The notes under the pieces: model-generated
What the model was told of the DNA's origin: nothing
What the model saw: only the letters and a program-made list of their open reading frames with translations
Database searches by the model: none
Made by a program: the position numbers and the translations under genes
From: Syngnathus acus
Lineage: Eukaryota; Chordata; Actinopteri; Syngnathiformes; Syngnathidae
Length of the DNA stretch: 64,000 nt
Assembly (NCBI RefSeq): GCF_901709675.1
Contig: NC_051094.1
Location: 1,964,501 to 2,028,500 of the forward strand
Direction of reading: 5' to 3'
Part shown: one piece after another, positions 37,523 to 49,061 of the stretch
Numbering within the stretch: the first letter of the stretch is position 1
Layout: each line of letters starts with the position of its first letter

Positions 37523-39050
37523 TGACAGTTTAGATGAAATAACTCCAAAAATAGTTGTACATGTTATAGTTAACATGCAGCTAAAAATCGCTAGGGTCTA
37601 CAAACATGACAGAGAGTGATTTGGAAAAAGCACAACGGACTTGATACTACTCCATGATGAACTCCTGGACGTTGACTTCAGTCTGATACCACTTTAGACA
37701 ACTTCAAATTTTGTTATTTTATCTTAAGTCTAACTAATAAATAAAAACGGACTGTTGACCTCCTTGGCAAAGTCAAATAATCTGGAGCAAATCATTCTAT
37801 TTCAAACCTCAATCCACACAGGTTGTAATCTTTTTGCATTGTGGTGCAGGTCTCCGACTTGAGCCCCTTTTTTTGTGACTGCAGGTCAAGCAGTCGAGAG
37901 GCTAATGCTGTCGGATTTGACCCGGTGAAGATGTCAATGATAGTTCCCAGTTTGCCACTAACATAGACGGCAATAATCCATAATCCTCCGGCTACAAGTA
38001 TTACCCGTCTGTAATGGCTTTTTGGAGCGCACGGCTTAGGCCAACACAAAAGCAACGGGATGGAAATGTGCGTGTGGAGGACACAAAGATCCAGCAGCAC
38101 TACTTCTGCTTCTTTGTGGTGCTTTCCACTTTAGCTCCGGAGATATTAATCATAGTGAGAGGTCATTACAGTGCTCTTTGTTTTACCCTTTCTCACGGAG
38201 AAAATGATTATAAACGCCACAATACATGCATGTGTACTCAGAAGGCAAGCGAAATGCAGACGAAGCCATCAACAGCTGTAATTGCATGCAGAATCGTTGT
38301 TGGGGCGGGGGGGGGGGGGCTTCGGGTACTATGAACCGATAATCAAAACCAGCGCAGGAGCTAAAATCTGATTAAACTACTAATGACCTGTCACTCAAAA
38401 GTGGGGCAGATGTTTATAGATGCCCAGTACCAACCGCATAGCTCATCAGTCAGAGTCACAGCCTTGGCAGCCATGTCAACTACCACACCCACTCGCTTCG
38501 CATGGCCACAGTGCAGCTTTGCGGAGTCGCGATGGTCGACAAGCTTCCACCCGATAAACAGGGAATTAAATGAATCGGGTTTGTAATTTGTCATTTGAAA
38601 GTTAAAAAAAAAAAAGGTCTCGCCACTGGCAACTCTTCCAGAGCCATTGCCCTCTTCTGTTCTTCCATTTGTGTTGTGGAAGTAGCCATTTTCTTGCAGC
38701 GACTTCCTCAGCTTTCATCCTGACGTGTGACATTCATGACAAATTGGGTGTGGAAGTGAAGGTGATGGGCTGTGAAAGCAATGTCCCTGCCCCCACGGTA
38801 CACACACAGCATATATTGCGTTTGTGCGAGTCGTGTAGTCGTGCCGCCGCTCGGGTCTTCTCAAAAATAAGGTAATGTTACAAAGCGTGTAACGACGTGG
38901 GGGTAAAAAGTATACAAGAAAGGGATATTTTGATTTTGTTCAACTTTGTGAAAGCAGCAATCACTGGGGTTTTGTTTTATGAGCCACGTACTGTATGTGT
39001 ATATTATGTGATGTTTAGTTGAAACAATTATTCTTACTCACGGGAAACTC
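37523..39050. other. Non-coding stretch, no gene seen
   Basis: No repeat or gene was recognised, apart from a G-run at 38309-38320 and A12 near 38606. At 38383-38594 both strands hold open frames of 67 codons over the same bases, in a stretch richer in G and C than its surroundings. Neither product resembles a known family. Confidence 0.5.
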
Positions 39051-39117
39051 CCATGGATCCATTTTCTATTTCGCTTATCCTCGCTCGGGTCACGGTGGGC
39101 AGCAGTCGATCCCACGA
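39051..39117 (-). mobile_element. LINE 3' tail fragment
   Basis: Plus-strand ATCCATTTTCTATTTCGCTT followed by ATCCTCGCTCGGGTCACGGT matches the reverse complement of a common teleost LINE 3' terminus. In sense orientation that terminus reads GATAAGCG, then an A-rich segment, then GAAAATGGATCC, usually followed by repeated GGAT. Only the last 60-70 bp remain and the copy is diverged. The assignment to a Rex3/RTE-like source is from memory. Confidence 0.5.
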
Positions 39118-39239
39118 TACATCCGGACTCATTCTGTATAGAAGAAACACAATAGAGGCACAACAATTGATCGTTTAATTGACAACTATCAAATGTATAT
39201 ATGAGATATGTATTTGTATATTTGAATATTTGGAATTAA

Positions 39240-39292
39240 ATTGTCAATCAATCAATAGTATATATACATACGTATATGCATGTGTGTATGTA

Positions 39293-39326
<34 letters not shown>

Positions 39327-39327
39327 T
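39240..39327. repeat. (TA)n-rich tract, left flank of MITE
   Basis: The tract has imperfect TATATACATACGTATATG units followed by a pure (TA)n run at 39296-39322. It replaces the expected outer part of the MITE left inverted repeat. A second (TA)n run lies at 39619-39652, on the other side of the element. Confidence 0.9.
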
Positions 39328-39617
39328 ATAAGGCGCACCTAAAAACCTCCAATTTTCTCAAAAGCCGACAGTGCGCCTTATAATCAGGTGCGCCTTATAT
39401 ATGGACCACTATTGAGCCACTACAGCAGGCGTGTCCAAAGTCAGGCCTGCGGGCCAAATGTATATATCTTATATGTGGACAAAGTTTTAAAATGGGCCAT
39501 TCATTGAAGGTGCGCCTTATAATCCGGTGCGCCTTATATATGGACAAAGTTTTAAAATGGGCCATTCATTGAAGGTGCGCCTTATAATCTGGTGCGCCTT
39601 ATAGTGCGGAAAATACG
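39328..39617. mobile_element. MITE copy with 65-bp internal tandem duplication
   Basis: This is the same family as 19085-19181. The right inverted repeat is intact (GGTGCGCCTTATAGTGCGGA through AAATACG, ending 39617). The left one has lost its outermost 15-17 bp and starts at ATAAGGCGCACC. Inside, a 65-bp unit is present twice in tandem (39477-39541 and 39542-39606), nearly identical, each holding GGACAAAGTTTTAAAATGGG and GGTGCGCCTTATA. A CAGGCGTGTCCAAAG segment is nested at 39426. There is no coding capacity. High similarity of the two units suggests a recent duplication. Confidence 0.88.
39426..39460. mobile_element. hAT-like terminal fragment nested in MITE
   Basis: CAGGCGTGTCCAAAGTCAGG followed by CCTGCGGGCCAAATG resembles the CAGGGGTGTCCAAAGT terminus of widespread vertebrate hAT elements. 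Only one end is visible, over about 35 bp. It may instead be an internal variant of the host MITE. Confidence 0.4.
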
Positions 39618-39652
39618 GTATATATATATATATATATATATACATATATATA

Positions 39653-42190
39653 TGTATTTCCGTTAGACCAACAAACTCACTATAACCATCTAAATTCTCA
39701 TGATAATTTATAAACCATAATAAGAAGACAATTATTATGCTGAACTGTTCAGCAGTTATCACACATTACACTAATTCCCATCGAGGTATTCAAATTATAT
39801 GGCTGGTTGATTGCGTGATGAGTTTAATAGCCATTTTTCCTTCCTACCAAGCTCATCTAACAGTGATGGCCTTCAGGGCTAGAAGGTACAAAGCAGGGAG
39901 GAGAAGATAGAATTCAGTACATACGTAGAACAACTCAAAGCCAATTCTAAAACTATAAACACGATTCAACCTGTGTCATCGATTCGAAGCGAGCAACAGT
40001 CTGACCAAAATGTAATCAATCGCCTTGCGCGTTGACACGATTAGCGCTGGCGATGAATAATACACTGTATTGTATTAATACATAAGAAGAAGTGGTTGTG
40101 CTTCTCCAGAATATTACATTATGAAGCTGAAAGGGACATTGCTAAGCTCAGCAGAAATGAAAAGACTCTGATTATAGTATAATTTTATAGTAACAATCCA
40201 ATTTTTAATCACATTGGCCATTATCCTTCAAACACGTCATTACAAGTGAAATAGACGACGAGCAAGGTCTCCAGCGCCGCTTCTCAAAAAACATAAATGT
40301 ACCGCACATTACGGCTGGAGGCTCCCATTGTCAAAGTAATATCAAGCAATTGACGAGGCTTCTGTAATTAGGGATGCTGTTGACAGACTATGAAGAAATC
40401 GGAGCCACACAATGCACAGCAGGCTAAGTATTCACGCACGACCCCTACAGGCATCGGCGAAGAGCCTTGATGCCTTTGATGGCCCGACTCCATTGTTTAT
40501 AGAGGTTGCGGAGGTCCCCAAACCCCCTTATACTGAGACTAACTTCAATTATGCTGCCAAAATCCAAGCGAGACGAGAGTCGGAACGTGCTTGCACAAAA
40601 TGGGAGGCTCTTATTAAAATAAACAACATTTGTATAGCTTTGAATCGTTCTGTGTTCTGGTAGGAAGAAAGTTTCACAAGCGTCAAATATTAGTCCAAAT
40701 TAAATTTTGTAAAAAAAAAATTCTAAAACAAAGAGTTAGGGTTTAATTTGAATTCAAGTCTACAAAAAAAAAAAAATCGGGCTTTTTCATGGTGCTTTTG
40801 TAAAATAAATTTTAAAAAATTAATTGCTCATCAATATCCAGTAAATAAAAAGAAAACAGAAAACTCATGAAATAAAACATGGGTTATGACTGGAGCATAA
40901 TAATAATAATAATAATAATAGATCATGTCAATATTGCCTTGAAAGATATATACAAATATTATAAAAACGCATAAAAATAGATGAGTCAATTAATTTGCTG
41001 CATGTTAAATTTACTAATATGTAAGACAGCAGCCACAGAGCTGTGCACAGTGGTCATTGTGTGCGTATCAGGCGAGGAGCTTTTTGTGCCTTTGTGTTCA
41101 CTGACAGGCTGAATGAGAGGGAGTGTTTCTCAAGCCGGGTTATTCGGGAGACACCTGCTAGGCCGAGCTGCATCAGCCTGCTCTGCATTTCAACATTGAT
41201 TTACGGGATCCGACTGAAAATCATCACTTGTTAAAAACTTGACATTGGGGGGGATTATCACTCTGCGGCTTCCGAGATGAATAAAATATCCAAAAAGAAT
41301 AACCATGTCATTTTATCATGTCAACTTGTCAGGTAACAACTGTCATAAATATATGGAAATATAAATGAAAATGTATTTCGTACATGCTGGCAAAACGAAT
41401 CACACAATCTCCTCGGTTAATGAAGCATCTCCACCTTGTTGTTTTCATTCGTACGATTTCTCACCGGTTAACACTTGACTGCTCAGATTTTGGTGGCACA
41501 CATTCCATAGTAACATGAGAATGAGATAGAGATTATTTGACTGGGGGGGGCGGGGTCATCGCTGTGGTGCAAATAATAGGGATGCTGAAAGCACGGATCG
41601 ATTGACATCTGCGCAAATGTTTATTGATAAAAGGAAGGAACAATACAAGGGGGGGGCGAGAGGGTGTCTGTAGTGCGGAAAAAAACATTATTGCTCTCAT
41701 CACCTTATGATTTTCTGCAGGCAATTTTCAAGGCGCACACACGCTGACCTTTGCCTGCATAATTTCTATGCAGTAAAGACCCGGAGAGATGATCAGCCAG
41801 GCACATAATTACACCCTCATCGATACATGGATCTATGGGATGGGCTGTGAAGGCGACCCAGGGATGAAAGGACAATACACATTTCTTCTCACACTAAAGT
41901 ACTTGGACCCGACATGCTCACACTTGCAAGAAAGCACGTGCCCGCACACTATAATTAAAGTAGTGGCACATATTTCTTCCTGGATGCAAAGTCAATGTGA
42001 AATGCACGGTGGGTAATGATGATGTGAAGGTTCCAAGTTGCGAGCCGGATGGGGGAGCCCCATATGGCTCTCTCCGTCCGTGTCATTACCTTGTTACGCC
42101 TCCGACTTTTATTCCGAGGGGGAACGAGAGTGAAAAGAGAGACGGAGACAAAGCCGGAGTGGGCTAGGCTCACCCAAGACCGCGGCGCAA
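39653..42190. other. Non-coding stretch, no gene seen
   Basis: No gene was recognised. The interval includes (ATA)8 at 40897-40920, A-runs near 40711 and 40765, and G8/G7 runs near 41543 and 41650. Candidate element F is at 40.2-40.4 kb. Confidence 0.6.
40200..40420. promoter_or_regulatory. Candidate conserved non-coding element F
   Basis: This unique block has TTTTTAATCACATTGG, GGCCATTATCC, CCCATTGTCAAAG (SOX-like core) near 40326, CAAGCAATTGACGAGG near 40344 and TGTAATTAGGGATG near 40363. It has no open frame or repeat. Regulatory function is inferred from motif mix only. Confidence 0.27.
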
Positions 42191-42440
42191 CTGAAATTGT
42201 CTGGGGTCAACAGTGCCATAATTACTTTGAAATGTCAGCCGGCAATAAAATACAACAGTTCATCTGGCAGAAAGCAAATTAGCTTTGACCATGTCATAAT
42301 TACCCTTTCCTGCAGAACCATTAGAAGAGATCAAGTCTTCACATTCTCTGTTTGAGGAAAGGCCATCAGAGTGCACTCCGCCTGACAAGGATGCACACTT
42401 GCCATTTTGCAGGGGTAATTAATTGTCCTTATAATAGAAA
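42190..42440. promoter_or_regulatory. Candidate conserved non-coding element G
   Basis: This is the most enhancer-like block in the window to my eye. The 9-mer CATAATTAC occurs twice, at 42217-42225 and 42295-42303. TAATTAATTG lies at 42417-42426, with GCAAATTAGCTTTGACC between and TCATCTGGCAG (E-box) near 42260. It is free of simple repeats and open frames. Conservation is untested. Confidence 0.35.
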
Positions 42441-42713
42441 TTTTATATTGGACTTTGGAATGGAAGGAAAAAAAGTGTAATAACCTGCCAGTCGTGTCTT
42501 AACCATTGGCTAACATCCCACGCCTCTCAGCCGCACTTGTTGAAGTGACATTTAAGCGAAACAAGGACGACGAAGCTACTTGGACTTATGGACACAGTGG
42601 AAATGGTCAGCTAGAGTAAATATGGATGCTTGCCATAATTGCAACTAATGGATAAAAACGGATGCCTCACTTTAAACTTTAAACCAATATCAAAACAGGC
42701 ATCAAAACAATTC

Positions 42714-42760
42714 AGGGGGGGGCAGTGCCCCCAGTGCCCCCCCCAGATCCGCCAGTGCTC
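42714..42760. repeat. G/C-rich self-complementary segment
   Basis: A G8 run is followed by two overlapping CAGTGCCCCC units (42723-42732 and 42732-42744) and CAGATCCGCCAGTGC. The G-run can pair with the C8 run. The layout resembles the end of a diverged fish transposon with GGGGGGCACTGGGGGC-type termini, but no partner end was found. Confidence 0.4.
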
Positions 42761-45700
42761 CTGATCATTTTAAAGGAAATCACACTTACACCGTCACTGC
42801 GTGAGAACAAAAACCAGGCTAGTAAATAAACCATGACATCATCACTAATGTGTATCACCCATTTCATACAATGACCTTTGTTTTTTCTCAAAACTGATGT
42901 AAAAAAGATTCTGCTGACCCTCCGTTTTATTTTCATAACAAAATGAAAATGGCTTCCAAAACCAAGAATGTTTTCTACAATTCACAAGACCTGTACCACT
43001 GAGAATAATATAATTCAAGTTGATTTCTGCATTTCAAAACTTGACGAGCGAATGAGACAAAGACAGACTATATATCCTTAGCTGCCAAGTCATTTCAACA
43101 GAAATTGGGTGCGGAATGGGGCCTCATGCAATCGATGGTGGCCCATCCAACGCAAGTGGGTAGACGAACGCTGCTGAGCCGCTACAACTGCTGAATGTGA
43201 ATCTCAGCTCAAGAGTACAGTAACCTTATCAAATTAGCTTTGGGCCCAGTCTGTCAGCCAGTGCTTCTAGGTTGGCAGTCTCCACCATGATTAGTCATAT
43301 TGAATTATACATTGGGAGCATGTGCGCCACCTTCCCCATCAACACAACACACTGGGAGACTCACACACGGGAAACGGAGACATACAGTCGTCATTCACAC
43401 ACATGCGCTCACAACGTGATGAAAACAGACAGAAATGTATGCACCCGCATGCACGCACACGGTGCCAGTCGTAGAAAATCTAATCAAAATACACACGGAT
43501 GTACACACAAATTGTGATTTCCGTACGGGGTGATGTGGATGTGCGTAAACAGGATTAAGAGAGACGGGTTTCACTGTCACACAGAACCCCCAGATTGAAA
43601 TTCTCATGCCTTTCTGACAGCTTGGCACTAAGTCACCTAACGCTTGCCTCGACATGAAATGAGGACCCGGGCACGGATGAGGTTATCAACGGGGGTAGAT
43701 GAGTGGGAGGACACGCGTCGAGTCCTATTGGGGGGGGTGGACCTGCACTCGACTGAGGGGGCAGCAGGAGAACGGCGTCGGATGAGACAATATCTGTCAT
43801 TAACTGCCACCGGAGCAGAGCTGCCACTTCTCCTCACGCAACGTATCCGAAAGTAGCTGCTATGATTAGAATCCTCTTCATTAAATTTATCTCCTATGAC
43901 ATAAACTTTTAATATGCACTGTGTATGGGACTTCCAGTTGAAATCACTGCAACCTGTAATTACTGGGCCAGCACTTGATTAGAATAATCTGATTGCAATT
44001 ATTCAGTGACTTTAAAATACAAGCCCGGAGCTACAGAACAATAATTCAAGGGCAGTGATTGGGAACGTGTTTCTTTTTGGGCTGTAAAATGACGTTTTAA
44101 TCGACAGCGACTAAAAGAGGCTCCCCGCTAAGGAATGGGCTCTCTCAATTAAAGCCCGTTTATGTAGTGGAGGAGAAGAAGTGCTGTGATGTGAAGTTAA
44201 TCACCAGACATTTAAAGGGTGCTCATGAATCTGGGAACTAACCCCTCATTTGGGTAAACACAAATGGGAAGGCTTTGCGGTCAGCGCTTGCCGTGCCTAC
44301 ATCCCTCAAACGAGGGGAATGGAGATTTTTACAGTATATCGACATTTAAATCTTAAATGATTTTGTAGTCATTAGCAACATGAGGCAGGGATTCCAATTA
44401 GCGGCAATCTTTTCTCGCAACAAAGCCAGATAAGCGATTGCATTTAATAGACAACTCTAATACGTCTCGTCACTCTAAAGAGGCTATGCTAAATTAATAT
44501 CGGATAATACAACATGAGGGAGAAGTATTGCATAGCAGACTTTGTTTCCATGGCCAACTTGAGGGACAAACAAAGCAATTATAATATTTATATACGTACC
44601 CAAGAGAAAACATTCATAGTGGGGGGAAAGAAATATCCATAAAAGTTTAAATGGCCTATAAAAGGAAAAACACTATTCGATTGACATACATTGTCAACAT
44701 AAGTTCATTTACTTTTGGAAAAGGTCGGCAATTGTTGCCAACGTGAATTATTATTCCGACTCGTAATTAAGTCTCGATGATGAGGTACCGAGAAGACATT
44801 AAACTGGATTACTCTGACTTAACCCCAATACGTGGCACAATAAGAGACATGCCCTTTCTAATCATCTTCATTGTGTTGCCACTAACTATATCACAGAGAG
44901 TTCAAAGACCACACACTACACATGATTGCTGAAACCATCTTTAATCAGCGCCGGTGGTCTTTGTTAGACCGCCGTGGTCCGGGTCGTAATGAAAACGCCG
45001 GCTACCTCCGATAGCGGCCTAATTGGGAGATAATGAGCCAATAACATCGATGGCTAATGACACGGCGAGTCTAAGTCACACACCCCCCTCAGGCCACGTG
45101 GAGACTCATTCGCCACTGATGGAGTGCGTGGCTGCAAAGTCTGACAGAGCACGGACAGTCTCTGTACAAACAGGCTGTCGTGATGGCTTCATTAAGCTAA
45201 TGAGAGCGAGATGCGTTGGAACACTGGCTGACACCTGATCTCTTATCAAATAAATATAAATAAAAATAAAAAAAGAAATGAGTTGTGGCCTTGATTTATA
45301 ATGCACACATCTGACTTTTGAAAAAAACAACATGATTTTATAGTGTGCCGCGTTTGAATATTAGAACTACTTTTTGGTGCAGGGATGAGTGTTGACAGTT
45401 TAAGCGGAGTACGAGTGTGTGGGCGTAGTAGGGCTGAACTTTTGTCAGGTCTCCACAATGAGCCAGCTAACCGTAAACAAGCTTGATGATGCATAATCAC
45501 ATTAAGAAAAGGCACCATGCATGGAGGAGCGACCCGACTAATCCGCACTGTGCTAGCTCCGTAACCTGCACGTAATCCTCCAGCAAGAGAGGTTAAGTGA
45601 CGAAGAGGTAGGAGGAAAAAAAAAAATCAGGAGGAGGCCCATTGGAGGAATTGAATTAGTGTATGTAGGAGCTTTAGGCCAATTAGTCGGCTGTTTGGAA

Positions 45701-48700
45701 TACCTGTGTTGTAGTAGAAAATACAGTTTGCATTGTTATTCAGAAGATAACACAATAAATAACGTCAGTGACAGAACAAGGCGAAAGTTTGGAATCGAGT
45801 CATAGCAGCTGTATAAGTAATCATGCAGCAACATTTTGAAAATAGTTTGTAGCAAGCCAGTGCTGATATGCTGAGTATGGGGGGAAAAAGAAAAAAGTCC
45901 ACTGCAGTAGTCAATAGGAGAGGAGATTAAGGAAAAACATCTCCACATTTGAAGAAGAAATGATGAAGCGTTCAAATGTTTGGCTCAGGGGTCTGAGGAA
46001 GTTAGCTGTGGTACCCTGCTGAGAGTTTCACAGTGGTTGCACGGCGGGGAAATACATGAATGGATATGATCCATGACAATACTAACATATGCTGGGAAGA
46101 CATGAGAAAAGGATTCAAGAAAAGCAGTATGTTCACCAGCCCATGCGGGAAAAAACAACCCCAGTTGGAGTAACCGCTGCTCATATTCTAGCTCATTGAC
46201 CTTATCATAAACCACTCGCAGTTTTTCCATTCGAAAAATTTTGCATGGAAGAAATCTGACATGACCTGTCACTTCAAAAGGGGAGTGATAAAAATTAAAA
46301 AAACAGGTTAAAAAGTCATGCGGTCCCAAAAGAAACACACAACAAATGTGGCACGAGGAAAAAAAAAATCGTGTTGAACTTGGTTCTAATTCCGTAACTA
46401 TCTTCACTTTCAAAACTTGGCTGCTCAAACTTTTTCTGCCAAATCCTGGTGAGCTGAGGGAAATTCATCATTATCAGCCAGTAGATCAAAAATGGAAAGT
46501 AAAAAAAAAATGACAGCAAAAGTAAAGGATGGAACGGTGGGTGGAGATGATGTGGGGAATGAGGATACGGAACGATTGGAGCCAGACAATGAGCAACGGT
46601 GGTGTGTGCACGCATGGAGAGGAGAAGGTTGGGCTCAAAGTAAGTATGCATGCATAAAAAAAATATATATATTTCGCACAGGTCCTGGGAACCCGGGTCC
46701 GGCTGTACTTTTCCTTCAACAATATCTTTCACTGATGTTCCCAGTCTATGTCATTTTGTAGGTCATGACCTTAAAGTCATTTTATAAAAAGCTATTACAC
46801 ACATGTTGAAGATTACGGAAGATTCCAGCCGCATGCTATGGATTTGATATTTGAAATGCCAACAAAACACTCCGATATAAATCCAAGTAATTATCCGTAG
46901 GAGAACATTACATATGAAATAGTTGCTCGGATGTGTTGGTCAATAGGACCGCAATCCCATTACATGCACCGAGATGATCATGAGAAGGACATAACGAGAA
47001 AAGTTGAGAAATTAGAACTGATTTTTTTATGTCGTTGGGGTAAAAAAAACAATAAGGGTTGCGGTCCAAATGATGGAGAGCAAATGCTAAAACACAATTA
47101 TCCGCACGTTCACATTGTAGTGCTGCGCTCAATTCTGAAAACTTATAATTCACAAAATGTAATGTTTGACTTGGCATTAAAGTTGCGTAATAGGGCTCAA
47201 AGATTAGCAAGGGAGTCTTACAAGAACGTTGCCAAGGTAGCTGCAGTCAACATTCTTCATCTTCGCTAGATAGTGACCTCGAACTTTGTGGGTGGTTCAA
47301 CCAGGGAGGAAAACAAAAAAGCTCAAAATCTGAGAAATGTCTATGACCTCTGCTAAAGAATTTCAGTCAACAGACCTTGGTGATGTCATACACAAACTTA
47401 ATAGTTTATATAGCCTGCCCTTGTTCAGGGATCTATCAATCCTGTGATGAGGTTTGTTATTAGAATGGAACCTCCGATAAAAGTGTCTATCTAAAAAAAA
47501 AAAAAATACTTTCATAAGATATTCAAACAATCACCACATCAGCTAAACAAAACATTTAATCATGACTTCACAATTTCAGATATGTGCACATCCTCTTGAT
47601 GATCTAAGCATTTAATCTTGCATACTCTTTTTTTTTTTCGAAGCCGTGCGTTTCATCACTTGCATGAAATATACAGTAGGACATAGCATAGTTCAGTTGG
47701 AGGTTAGCACTACCAAAAAAAAAAAAAAAAAAACCCTCACTATAAATTCTGCAATTAAACTTGATGTTGCATTTAACTAGCTCTGTGTCAGCAGTGTTTG
47801 CCAGGAATTTATGCCACTGTATTTAAGCGCTCCATACAGGGCTGCGGCAAAATCCAAGATGGGACACAACTAGGGTTGCCCAAAAAGCTTCTTTTCCCCT
47901 GAATGATTTAGAAATAAAACAAAAGAGGGCGGAGATGAGTGTGAAGAATTGGGTCGCGGTTCATTTTGAGGTTGGAATTTGAGAAATTCCTATCTGGCAA
48001 CATGTGAAGAGGTCAATTCTCCCAAGCAGCATTTTGGCAATGAGAGCGGATTGCTTTACATGGTACATCAGTCTACGGGGACTCACTTGTTTCCTCTTTC
48101 CCACTGTTGTATTCACTACAACTTCAGTATCAGTTGATCTTTGATCGGAAAAAAAAATATTGCTGTACTGACAAGTTGTGTAAACATCCACATAATTTGA
48201 AGCAGGGGCCTCGACTTCCTGCAGTTATACGTACAGTATGATTATGATGATGATGACGCTCAAAGGGGAATAAGTAATCACGGCATCGGGAGATGGAGGC
48301 TGCTTTCCCAACAAGGACAAAAAGTTACTATTTCTCAATTCAATTTAAATACAGAAAATACGCTAAACATGTCTTATGTGAAAAAGTAGACAAACAGTGT
48401 TGATCAATCTAATTTGCCTGTTTAAACGTTAAATAAATAAAAAATTACCGTAATGTCTGCAAAGTGAGAGTGATGTCATTCAAACAAATATAATCACTGA
48501 AACTAATCTGGAAGGGATTTGTGTCCCTATTCTGTTCAGGATGAAACACAAGACTTGAAATCTGGAAGTTGTGAAATGATAATAGCTGAATATTCATTTT
48601 GGTGCGAGCGGAAGACAAACATTCCCGTTCTTAATGACATCTCCTGGGAGGAAGTTCATTACACAAGTTTGTTACCCAACAAAAACCTTGTCGCTTGGAG

Positions 48701-48950
48701 AGGTCAGGGGAGGTTCACACCGCTAGCGTTAGAAAAAAACCAAACGGCATCTGGGTTACGTGAATTTGGAAGAGAGAGAAAACAGATCTGGGAAACAGAT
48801 TTTTATCAATTCTTCAGATGGACATGATGAGACGGCATTAATTCAGTCGGTGGTGAGTAAGGCACCATCAGGACAACAAATGTGAGGCTGGAACATGCAT
48901 TAGTGTGTCTTGTATGGGAATATTCATCAAAGTCATATTTTTGATTTGTG
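42761..48950. other. Non-coding stretch, no gene seen
   Basis: Over 6 kb contain no recognised gene or transposon. Simple tracts: degenerate CA at 43310-43510, AAATAAATATAAATAAAAAT at 45246-45270, A8-A18 runs at 46372, 46500, 47491 and 47715, and T10 near 47630. The open frames at 45985-46428 (minus, 147 codons), 46316-46732 (minus, 138) and 46931-47269 (plus, 112) show no known domain, and the first two overlap each other. Confidence 0.6.
43880..44500. promoter_or_regulatory. Candidate conserved non-coding element H
   Basis: About 600 bp of continuous unique sequence contain many homeodomain-type cores: CTGTAATTACTGGG near 43955, CTTGATTAGAATAATC near 43974, GCAATTATTCAGTGAC near 43995, CTCAATTAAAGCCC near 44144 and CAATTAGCGGC near 44396. 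It also has GGGTAAACACAAATGG (forkhead-like) near 44250. No simple repeats interrupt it. It is the longest such block in the window. Confidence 0.33.
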
Positions 48951-49061
48951 ACAGTGGGTCCTTATTAAAAACTTGATGTACGAACTTGCCAATATGTTTC
49001 TCAATACAAACCACAAAAATTCATCGACTGCGATTTTTTTTCTTTACTTTGGTACCACTGT
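48951..49061. mobile_element. Small palindromic element, ACAGTGG...CCACTGT ends
   Basis: The segment starts ACAGTGGGTCCTT and ends GGTACCACTGT, giving imperfect terminal inverted repeats over 111 bp. The inner part includes TTGATGTACGAACTTGCC, typical of the fish repeat whose ends read ACAGTGGTACCTTGA. It has no coding capacity. It is likely the same family as 23052-23179, here with both ends present. Confidence 0.55.

Noticed and set aside
45985-46732. 147- and 138-codon minus-strand open frames
   Set aside because: They overlap each other in different frames, are low-complexity in part, and match nothing known.
48177-48200. TGTAAACATCC, the start of the miR-30 mature sequence
   Set aside because: The match ends after 11 bases, and no complementary arm lies within 100 bp to form a precursor hairpin.
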